5,263 nt of DNA from Gammaproteobacteria bacterium (lineage in GTDB: Bacteria > Pseudomonadota > Gammaproteobacteria > Xanthomonadales > Marinicellaceae). Below, in pieces: positions 1 to 5,263 of this stretch. The notes under the pieces were generated by a model. It did not search any database. It had not been told where the DNA came from and saw only the letters and a list, made by a program, of their open reading frames with translations. Position 1 is the first letter of the stretch. Each line of letters opens with the position of its first letter. The DNA lies in assembly GCA_030426065.1 (NCBI GenBank), contig JAUHZH010000186.1, forward strand, positions 1 to 5,263, in the 5' to 3' direction. A program made the translations under genes and the position numbers.

Positions 1-116
1 TGGGTTTGGGTACTAAGTTTGAGATTTGGAATGAGGATGCTTTGATGAAGCAGCGTCATCAGGTGCCGGCCATGAATGGCGAGGTGTCTGATGCCATGAA
101 ACAGTTGGTGTTGTGA
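1..116 (+). CDS. mraZ: MraZ, transcriptional regulator of the dcw cluster (C-terminal end only)
   Basis: The 5' part lies outside the window. The reading frame starts at base 3 and gives 37 residues beginning GLGTKFEIWNEDAL and ending MKQLVL, then TGA at 114-116. The 'KFEIWNE' stretch matches the end of the second SpoVT/AbrB-like (MraZ) domain; the E. coli protein has KFELWDE at the same place. As known for the family, MraZ is a small DNA-binding protein of about 150 residues. It forms rings, binds repeats in the promoter just upstream of its own gene, and controls the dcw operon. Its position immediately before rsmH is the conserved one and supports the call. The promoter and operator repeats are not in this window. 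The stop codon overlaps the rsmH start in TGATG, so rsmH translation is probably coupled to it. Confidence 0.9.
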   Translation, partial: GLGTKFEIWNEDALMKQRHQVPAMNGEVSDAMKQLVL

Positions 117-1039
117 TGTTTCAAGAATTGCACCAATCTGTGTTACTCCATGAAGCAGTGACGGCACTGTCCGTGGATCCCGATGGTCATTATTTGGACG
201 GTACTTTTGGCCGCGGTGGTCACAGTCGAGCCATTCTGGCTCAATTGTCGGATGCCGGCCGCTTGTTCGTTGTGGATTGTGATCCAGAAGCCTTGGCCTT
301 TGCTCGCGATTTGGCGGTAGAAGATGATCGGGTCACGGTGTTGGCGGGTGATTTTGAAACGGTGGTCAATCAATTGACAGAAGAAGCAAAGCAATTCGAT
401 GGTGTGTTGTTTGATTTTGGGGTGTCATCACCTCAACTGGATGATGCGCACCGAGGTTTCAGTTTCCAAAATGACGGTCCTTTGGACATGCGAATGGATT
501 GTGAATCGGGTCAGTCGGCAGCCGAGTGGCTGAACACCGCCCCTGTTGATGAAATGAAAAAAGTTTTTTGGCGTTACGGTGAAGAAAAAAATGCCGGCAG
601 GATTGCGCGGGCCATCGCCGAAACCCGATTGGAAAGACCATTAAAAACAACCAAGGATTTGGTGGATGTGATTGCACAAGTGAACAAACCCCACCCCAAA
701 GAGAAAAAACACCCAGCCACCCGCGTGTTCCAAGCGGTTCGGATTCATGTGAATGATGAGTTGGGACAGATTGAACGGATGTTGCCCCAAAGTTTGAAGC
801 TGCTGAAATCTGGCAGTCGTTTGGTGGTCATCAGTTTCCATTCATTGGAAGACCGGCTGGTGAAAAGGTTCATGCGAGACATGTCCAAGCCTGAAACGGT
901 CGACCGTCGGATGCCTGTGCTTCCCGATCATTTGCGGCCGGCTTTGCTGAAGCTAGTGGGTAAGCCAGTCAAGGCGGTGGATGTGGATCCCAACATCAGA
1001 GCGCGCAGTGCCATAATGCGAACGGCGGAGTTGTTGTGA
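116..1039 (+). CDS. rsmH: 16S rRNA (cytosine1402-N4)-methyltransferase RsmH (MraW)
   Basis: This cytoplasmic enzyme uses S-adenosylmethionine to N4-methylate C1402 in the decoding centre of 16S rRNA. The protein has 307 residues, close to the 313 of E. coli RsmH. Visible signatures, in order, are HQSVLLHEAV near the N terminus, the SAM-binding loop DGTFGRGGHS (residues 28-37), the acidic strand end VDCDP (53-57), DFGVSSPQLD (100-109), GFSFQNDGPLDMRMD (114-128), HPATRVFQAVRIHVNDEL (199-216), ISFHSLEDR (239-247) and a C-terminal RARSAIMRTAE. These span the methyltransferase core and the inserted helical domain, so the gene looks intact. ATG at 116 overlaps the mraZ stop by one base (TGATG). An in-frame GTG at 113 would add one residue and make a 4-base overlap. 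Neither has a strong ribosome-binding site: only GGTG at 107-110 is near, which suggests coupling to mraZ translation. The stop overlaps ftsL. Confidence 0.97.
   Translation: MFQELHQSVLLHEAVTALSVDPDGHYLDGTFGRGGHSRAILAQLSDAGRLFVVDCDPEALAFARDLAVEDDRVTVLAGDFETVVNQLTEEAKQFDGVLFDFGVSSPQLDDAHRGFSFQNDGPLDMRMDCESGQSAAEWLNTAPVDEMKKVFWRYGEEKNAGRIARAIAETRLERPLKTTKDLVDVIAQVNKPHPKEKKHPATRVFQAVRIHVNDELGQIERMLPQSLKLLKSGSRLVVISFHSLEDRLVKRFMRDMSKPETVDRRMPVLPDHLRPALLKLVGKPVKAVDVDPNIRARSAIMRTAELL
1027..1030 (+). promoter_or_regulatory. Ribosome-binding site for ftsL, inside rsmH
   Basis: GGAG lies in the last codons of rsmH, 8 bases before ATG 1039 and 5 bases before GTG 1036. Both spacings are workable, so it supports initiation here but does not decide between the two starts. 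ATG was preferred as the stronger codon. Confidence 0.55.
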
Positions 1040-1305
1040 TGTGGAAGGTCATTTTGAGTTTGGTTTTGGTGTCGGTTCTGGTGATCACATTGGTTGCCTA
1101 TGTTCACAGTCAAAACGAAACCAGAAAAGTTTTTGCGGCGATGCAAAAAATTGAAGATGAAAAAATGCAATTGAAAACAGAATGGGGGCGATTGCAAATC
1201 GAAAAAGCAGCCCATTCTGCCAGTTTTAAAGTGGCCACAACGGCCAAGAAATCGTTGGATATGAGGCTGCCAGAAGCCGAACAAATCATGGTGATTAAAA
1301 GATGA
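1039..1305 (+). CDS. ftsL: Cell division protein FtsL
   Basis: This is a small bitopic inner-membrane protein of the divisome. In the well-studied family it forms a complex with FtsB and FtsQ and helps activate septal synthesis by FtsW and FtsI. The 88-residue product has a single hydrophobic segment at about residues 4-22, almost at the N terminus. It is followed by a charged, helical, coiled-coil-like stretch at about 25-60 (QNETRKVF, QKIEDEKMQLKTEW) and the typical FtsL phrase EWGRLQIEKAAHS. The distal part ends in LPEAEQIMVIKR. Sequence identity is low across this family, so the call rests on size, topology, the EWG motif and the position between rsmH and ftsI. It is shorter than E. coli FtsL (121 residues), mainly because almost no cytoplasmic tail precedes the membrane segment. 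An in-frame GTG at 1036 would add one residue. It overlaps rsmH by one base and ftsI by four (ATGA). Confidence 0.92.
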   Translation: MWKVILSLVLVSVLVITLVAYVHSQNETRKVFAAMQKIEDEKMQLKTEWGRLQIEKAAHSASFKVATTAKKSLDMRLPEAEQIMVIKR

Positions 1306-3011
1306 AGTCCAAACAAGCACACGTGAACATCAGTTTGAGGGTGGCCATTGTTATGGCCTTCTTGCTGTGTTTCTTTGTTGTGATTTTGGGGCGGGCGTTC
1401 ACCATGCAAGTCAGTCGCACTGACTTTTATCAATCTCAAGCAGACAAGCGTCATGTGAGGGAAGTTGAAATTCCAGTGTCTCGTGGTGCCATTTACGATC
1501 GGAATGAAGAGCCTTTGGCGTTGAGTTCGCCGATGGAGTCGGTTGGCATCAATCCCAGTAAACTGATGGGCCAATTCAGTAAAGTGGATCAGCTGGCTGA
1601 AGTGCTGGACCTCAATGCAGACAAGTTAAAACAAATCATCGCCAGTCACAAAGACCGCCAGTTCTTGTTTATCAAACGCCGCATCACGCCGGCTGTGGCC
1701 GATTCGGTCAGAGCGCTGGATGTCGAAGGGGTCGAATTCAGAACCGAGTTCAAGCGTTTTTACCCCACCGGAGAAGTGTTTGGCAATGTGGTCGGTTTCA
1801 CCAACATCGATGACCAAGGTCAAGAAGGCTTGGAGCAAACCTATGACCAATGGTTGACCGGTGAATCAGGTAAAAAGATTGTTGTCAAAGACCTGTTGGG
1901 TCAAGTGATTTCAGACATTGATGTCGATGAGCTGCAAGCGGCCATGCCTGGAAAAGACCTCCACTTAAGCATCGACAAGCGTTTGCAATACGCGGCTTAT
2001 TATGAGCTGAAAAAAGCGGTGGCCATCCACCAAGCTGACTCGGGTTCGGCGGTGGCGTTGGATGCCAAAACCGGTGAAGTCTTGGCGATGGTGAACCGAC
2101 CCTCTTTGAACCCCAATGCCGCAGACAAAAACATAGAAGGGCTGCGCAACCGTGCACTGACAGACATTTATGAGCCAGGTTCAGTGATGAAACCTTTTGC
2201 GGTGGTGGCTGCCTTGGAAAGTGGTCAATACGACCGCAATTCGGTGATCAACACCGCGCCGGGTGTGTATCAATTGGATGGTTACACCATCCACGATTTC
2301 AGGGATTATGGTGAATTGAACCTGGTGCAAATGTTGGTTAAATCAAGCAACGTGGGCATGGCCAAGCTGGTTTTGGGTTTGGGTAAAGATCACCTTTGGG
2401 ATGTGTATCAGCGATTTGGTTTTGGTCAAAAAACAGCGGTCGGTTTCTTGGGTGAGTCAGCGGGTTATCTGCCACACCACGAGCGCTGGCGAACTTCAGA
2501 TCATGCCGCCATTTCCAGGGGTTATAACCTCTCTGTGACGACATTGCAGCTGGCGGCTGCTTACAGCGTTTTTGCCAACCAAGGGCGTTACCGACAACCG
2601 ACATTGATCAAGGGCAACGTCAACCAAGACAAAGCCGTGATGGACCCACAGGTGGCAACTGAAATGCTCGACATGTTGACCCATGTGGTTGACGATGCCG
2701 CCAACCACCGTGCCGCCATTGCCAACTATTCTGTGGCAGGAAAAACAGGGACAGCCAAAATCGCTGAAAAAGGTGGTTATTCAGACAATTACATTGCATC
2801 GTTTGCAGGCTTTGCGCCGGCGAGCGACCCGCGTTTGGTGGTGGTTGTCAGCATCAACAACCCAAAAGGGGAAGAATACTATGGTGGCCAAGTGGCGGCG
2901 CCGGTGTTCGCCAAAATCATGCAATCAGGCTTGCGTTTGCTGAATGTGCCTGGTGACAGGGAAACCCAAATGGTTGAACAGCCTGACAATGACGAGGATG
3001 CCCATGGATAA
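1302..3011 (+). CDS. ftsI: Peptidoglycan D,D-transpeptidase FtsI (penicillin-binding protein 3)
   Basis: This septum-specific class B penicillin-binding protein crosslinks new peptidoglycan in the periplasm as the partner of FtsW, and is a beta-lactam target. The 569 residues follow the E. coli PBP3 plan (588). There is a short cytoplasmic tail, a membrane anchor at about 12-33, and then the pedestal (dimerisation) domain with RGAIYDRN (61-68) and a GFTNIDDQGQEGLEQ stretch. The transpeptidase domain starts around 225. All three active-site motifs are present: SVMK (Ser294 nucleophile, Lys297), SSN (348-350) and KTGT (481-484). The protein closes with YYGGQVAAPVFAKIM, then an acidic tail of about 20 residues. 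ATG 1302 overlaps the ftsL stop in ATGA. A strong purine-rich ribosome-binding site is lacking; GGTGAT at 1290-1295 could pair weakly with the 16S rRNA end, so coupling to ftsL is likely. One variation is RGYNLSVT (406-413) where E. coli has FGYGLMVT. Confidence 0.98.
   Translation: MKSKQAHVNISLRVAIVMAFLLCFFVVILGRAFTMQVSRTDFYQSQADKRHVREVEIPVSRGAIYDRNEEPLALSSPMESVGINPSKLMGQFSKVDQLAEVLDLNADKLKQIIASHKDRQFLFIKRRITPAVADSVRALDVEGVEFRTEFKRFYPTGEVFGNVVGFTNIDDQGQEGLEQTYDQWLTGESGKKIVVKDLLGQVISDIDVDELQAAMPGKDLHLSIDKRLQYAAYYELKKAVAIHQADSGSAVALDAKTGEVLAMVNRPSLNPNAADKNIEGLRNRALTDIYEPGSVMKPFAVVAALESGQYDRNSVINTAPGVYQLDGYTIHDFRDYGELNLVQMLVKSSNVGMAKLVLGLGKDHLWDVYQRFGFGQKTAVGFLGESAGYLPHHERWRTSDHAAISRGYNLSVTTLQLAAAYSVFANQGRYRQPTLIKGNVNQDKAVMDPQVATEMLDMLTHVVDDAANHRAAIANYSVAGKTGTAKIAEKGGYSDNYIASFAGFAPASDPRLVVVVSINNPKGEEYYGGQVAAPVFAKIMQSGLRLLNVPGDRETQMVEQPDNDEDAHG
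2994..2997 (+). promoter_or_regulatory. Ribosome-binding site that fixes the murE start, inside ftsI
   Basis: GAGG sits 6 bases before ATG 3004 and directly abuts the other candidate ATG at 2998, which it therefore cannot serve. It lies in codons for the acidic C-terminal tail of FtsI. This spacing is the main reason for starting MurE at 3004. Confidence 0.65.
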
Positions 3012-4455
3012 GTTGTGGTCAGAAGTTGCTGCCATTCTGTCTTTTCCATTTGATGGAGAAGACTTCATGGTCAGTGACCTGCAAATGGACAGCCGATTGG
3101 TGCAGGCAGGCGATGTGTTTGTCGCTGTTCAAGGTCAAGGCGGACATGGCATGCAATACTTGGAGGATGCCGTCAATCAAGGCGCCGTGGCGGTGTTGAC
3201 TGATCGTAAAATGGCCCAGTGCCCATTGCCCTTGCTGGTGGTGGATGACTTGGCAGAGCAACTCGGTGATTTGGCACACCACTTTTACAACCAACCCAGT
3301 AAGCAAGTCAAGGTGTTGGCAGTGACGGGGACCAACGGCAAGACTTCGGTGGCTTGGTTCTTGATGCACGGTTTGAATGCAATGGGTCACCAGGCTGCTT
3401 ACATTGGCACCCTCGGGACCGGGTTTGCCGATCAGTTGGAAGCGGGCTCGAACACCACGCCTTCCGTGATCAAATTACATCAATTGATGCGCCAATTGGC
3501 AGATCAAGGTGCCACGCATGTGTGCATGGAAGCGTCTTCTCATGGCTTGCATCAAGGCCGGCTGAATGGTTTGGTGATTCACCATGCCATGTTTACACAG
3601 CTGTCTCGGGACCACTTGGATTACCATAAAAACATGGCCGCCTACGGCGCAGCCAAAAAAATGCTGTTCACAAAATTTGAAAGTCAATTGGCCATCATCA
3701 ATGGCGATGATGTCTGTGGTCAGGCTTGGTTGGCTGATACATTGAGCAGCCAAGCCACACAAAGTTATGGTTTTAATGAAGGGTTCGATTGGGTTGCCCG
3801 CAGCATAGAACCGCATCGTGAAGGACTGGCTTTTGTTGTGCATCACCAAGGCAATCAAGTGACCATCAACAGCCCACTGATGGGCTTGTTCAATGTCGAG
3901 AATTTACTGTTGGTGATGGCCTCAATGCATGCGCTGGGCAGCACTTTGACACATTTGCAATCGATCATCAGGCAATTGCCTGGCGTGCCAGGGCGAATGG
4001 AAGTGATTGTCGACAATGACAAGCGATTGACTTGGGTTGTGGACTATGCACACACGCCAGATGCTTTGGATTCGGTGCTGAAAAGTGTCCGCCACCATGT
4101 ATCCGGTCGCTTGTGGTGCGTGTTTGGTTGTGGCGGAGATCGTGACGCGGGTAAAAGGGCGCTGATGGGGCGGGCGGCGTGGCGAGCATCCGATGAAGTG
4201 ATCATCACCAGTGACAACCCAAGAACAGAAGACCCACAATCCATTGTCGATGACGTTTTGGAAGGCATTGAGCAACCGGTTCGTGTTGAATTGGACCGCA
4301 AGAAAGCCATTCAAATGGTCAGGGCATTGAGTGACTCAGGTGATGTGGTTGTGGTGGCCGGTAAAGGCCACGAAACGTACCAGGAAATCAATGGTGTGCG
4401 TCACCCTTTCAGTGACACACAGGTGATTCAAGATTTGATGGAGGTGGCTGCATGA
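3004..4455 (+). CDS. murE: UDP-MurNAc-L-Ala-D-Glu:meso-diaminopimelate ligase MurE
   Basis: This cytoplasmic ATP-dependent ligase adds the third stem-peptide residue to UDP-MurNAc-L-Ala-D-Glu. The product has 483 residues (E. coli 495) and three Mur-ligase domains. The N-terminal UDP-binding domain has MDSR (28-31) and GDVFVAVQG. The central ATPase domain has the P-loop GTNGKTS (109-115, Lys113), NTTP, EASSHGL (176-182) and LSRDHLDYH (200-208). YGAAKKMLF carries Lys218 at the position carbamylated in E. coli MurE. The C-terminal domain has VDYAHTPDAL (346-355), GCGGDRD (375-381), DNPR (404-407) and GKGHE (453-457). DNPR is the known signature of meso-DAP rather than lysine specificity, so the wall should be DAP-type. 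ATG 3004 is chosen because GAGG lies 6 bases upstream and the protein then begins where homologues do; starts at 2944 or 2998 only add residues read from ftsI codons. It overlaps ftsI by 8 bases and murF by 4. Confidence 0.98.
   Translation: MDKLWSEVAAILSFPFDGEDFMVSDLQMDSRLVQAGDVFVAVQGQGGHGMQYLEDAVNQGAVAVLTDRKMAQCPLPLLVVDDLAEQLGDLAHHFYNQPSKQVKVLAVTGTNGKTSVAWFLMHGLNAMGHQAAYIGTLGTGFADQLEAGSNTTPSVIKLHQLMRQLADQGATHVCMEASSHGLHQGRLNGLVIHHAMFTQLSRDHLDYHKNMAAYGAAKKMLFTKFESQLAIINGDDVCGQAWLADTLSSQATQSYGFNEGFDWVARSIEPHREGLAFVVHHQGNQVTINSPLMGLFNVENLLLVMASMHALGSTLTHLQSIIRQLPGVPGRMEVIVDNDKRLTWVVDYAHTPDALDSVLKSVRHHVSGRLWCVFGCGGDRDAGKRALMGRAAWRASDEVIITSDNPRTEDPQSIVDDVLEGIEQPVRVELDRKKAIQMVRALSDSGDVVVVAGKGHETYQEINGVRHPFSDTQVIQDLMEVAA
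4440..4446 (+). promoter_or_regulatory. Strong ribosome-binding site for murF, inside murE
   Basis: GGAGGTG, a seven-base match to the anti-Shine-Dalgarno sequence, spans the last codons of murE. The GGAGG core ends 7 bases before ATG 4452. It is the best ribosome-binding site in the window. It favours ATG 4452 over the in-frame ATG at 4461 and suggests murF can start independently as well as by coupling to murE. Confidence 0.8.
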
Positions 4456-5263
4456 TCAAGATGAACTTGCATCAAGTGGCTGCCATAGTCGGTGGACAAA
4501 TGGTGGGTAAAGAGGCCCGCATTCAAGGCATCAGTACCGACTCCAGAACAGTAGAGGCTGGGCAGCTTTTTGTCGCCCTCAAAGGCGAACACTTCAATGG
4601 TGAGGATTATTGCAAGCAAGCAGTGGACCAGGGTGCCGCTGCAGTCTTGGTGTCGCAAGCGGTTGAGGTCAGTGTGCCTCAAATCATTTGTCATGATGCA
4701 TTGAAAGCATTGACTGCCTTGGCCAAAGCTTGGCTCAAGCAGTGTCAAGCCAAGGTCATCGCCATCACTGGTTCGAATGGAAAAACGACCGTGAAAAACA
4801 TGCTGGCATCGGTGTTGTCACAATCACACCGTTGTTTCGCAACCCCGGGTAATTTAAACAATGAAATCGGTGTTCCTTTATCGGTTTTGCAGTTGGGTTT
4901 GATGGACGAATTTGCAGTCATTGAAATGGGGGCTGCTCAATTGGGAGACATCAAACACCTGTGCCAAGTGGCACCGCCCGATGTGGCATTGGTCAACAAC
5001 GTGTCCAATGCCCATGTCGGACGCTTTGGGTCGGTGGATAACATCGCCAAAGGCAAAGGTGAAATCTACTTGGCCTTGAAGCCATCGGGTGTGGCTGTGG
5101 TTAACCACGATGACCATTATGCTGATTTTTGGAAAGAAACGATTGAATCCAAAGTGGTGACATTTGGCGCCCAGCAAGATTGTGATGTGCAGTGCTTGAA
5201 TGGTGAAGGTGTACCAGCCGTATTCAAGGCAAAAAATGGCGAGTTGACCTGTCATTTACCTGT
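4452..5263 (+). CDS. murF: UDP-MurNAc-tripeptide:D-alanyl-D-alanine ligase MurF (N-terminal 270 residues; runs off the window)
   Basis: MurF is a cytoplasmic ATP-dependent ligase that adds D-Ala-D-Ala to UDP-MurNAc-tripeptide, completing the pentapeptide precursor. The frame is open from ATG 4452 to the window edge without a stop, giving 270 residues of the roughly 450 expected. The N-terminal domain shows ISTDSRTVEAGQLFVALKG (about 27-45). The central domain has the P-loop GSNGKTT (107-113, Lys111), TPGNLNNEIGVPLSVL, which is diagnostic of MurF, EMGAAQLGDI, NNVSNAHVGRFGS, and AKGKGEIY, where Lys202 aligns with the carbamylated lysine of Mur ligases. The C-terminal domain is not in view. The start overlaps the murE stop in ATGA and has a strong GGAGGTG upstream. 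Position after murE is the usual one; mraY would be expected next. The EMGAAQLGDI segment differs from E. coli ELGANHQGEI but keeps the glutamate. Confidence 0.97.
   Translation, partial: MIKMNLHQVAAIVGGQMVGKEARIQGISTDSRTVEAGQLFVALKGEHFNGEDYCKQAVDQGAAAVLVSQAVEVSVPQIICHDALKALTALAKAWLKQCQAKVIAITGSNGKTTVKNMLASVLSQSHRCFATPGNLNNEIGVPLSVLQLGLMDEFAVIEMGAAQLGDIKHLCQVAPPDVALVNNVSNAHVGRFGSVDNIAKGKGEIYLALKPSGVAVVNHDDHYADFWKETIESKVVTFGAQQDCDVQCLNGEGVPAVFKAKNGELTCHLP

Noticed and set aside
557..569. A6-G-T6 symmetrical tract in rsmH resembling a terminator tail
   Set aside because: There is no GC-rich stem before the T run, and it encodes the conserved MKKVFWRYGEE stretch of RsmH.
585..592. A7 tract in rsmH giving A AAA AAT, a possible slippery site for -1 frameshifting
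   Set aside because: The zero frame continues through all conserved RsmH motifs. The -1 frame leads only to an unremarkable run of about 60 codons, and I noticed no stimulatory hairpin or upstream ribosome-binding-like element.
1110..1574. 154-codon open frame on the minus strand across ftsL and ftsI
   Set aside because: It lies antisense to two well-supported genes, has no recognisable domain, and is rich in His, Cys and Thr as expected of a shadow frame.
2683..2943. Second plus-strand open frame of 86 codons inside ftsI
   Set aside because: It overlaps the KTG motif region of ftsI in another frame, and its product is low-complexity Thr/Arg/Pro-rich with no ribosome-binding site noted.
2944..3003. 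Longer murE reading frame starting at ATG 2944 or 2998
   Set aside because: It would read 20 or 2 extra residues out of ftsI codons with no resemblance to MurE N termini. GAGG at 2994-2997 is correctly spaced only for ATG 3004.
3655..3661. A7 tract in murE at the carbamylated lysine codons
   Set aside because: It simply encodes Lys-Lys-Met in the conserved motif; the frame phase does not form a slippery heptamer.
3922..4314. Overlapping minus-strand open frames of 130, 88 and 73 codons inside murE
   Set aside because: Several antisense frames are open at once here, a sign of base composition rather than coding. murE has all its motifs across the same stretch.
4878..5255. 125-codon minus-strand open frame within murF
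   Set aside because: The plus strand encodes clear MurF motifs over the same bases, and the antisense product has no recognisable feature.

Overview
The window is a continuous run of six genes on the + strand from the division and cell wall (dcw) cluster of a Gram-negative bacterium. The order is mraZ (last 37 codons only), rsmH (mraW), ftsL, ftsI (pbpB), murE and murF (first 270 codons only). This order, a MurE with the meso-diaminopimelate signature DNPR, and an FtsI that follows the E. coli PBP3 plan throughout point to a proteobacterium, most likely a gammaproteobacterium. GC content looks intermediate, and TTG rather than CTG is the commonest leucine codon, which argues against a typical enteric or pseudomonad. 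The genus cannot be named from this sequence alone.

Layout: 1-116 is the end of mraZ; 116-1039 rsmH; 1039-1305 ftsL; 1302-3011 ftsI; 3004-4455 murE; 4452 to the window end murF. All five junctions overlap by 1 to 8 bases, so there is no intergenic DNA. I see no internal terminator, RNA gene, repeat, mobile element or CRISPR array. The genes are therefore probably one transcript with coupled translation, driven from a promoter upstream of mraZ, outside the window.

How the genes work together: MraZ is the DNA-binding regulator that usually heads the cluster. RsmH methylates C1402 of 16S rRNA. FtsL and FtsI belong to the inner-membrane divisome; FtsI is the septum-specific peptidoglycan transpeptidase and FtsL helps switch on septal synthesis. 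MurE and MurF work in the cytoplasm, adding meso-DAP and then D-Ala-D-Ala to the UDP-MurNAc peptide to make the pentapeptide that FtsI later crosslinks.

I found no undescribed system here. All six genes are recognisable, intact where fully visible, and carry their catalytic motifs. The points worth a second look are modest: fully overlapping junctions, double GTG-ATG starts at two of them, a very short FtsL with almost no cytoplasmic tail, an ftsI end that doubles as the murE ribosome-binding site, and a few motif variants in FtsI and MurF.
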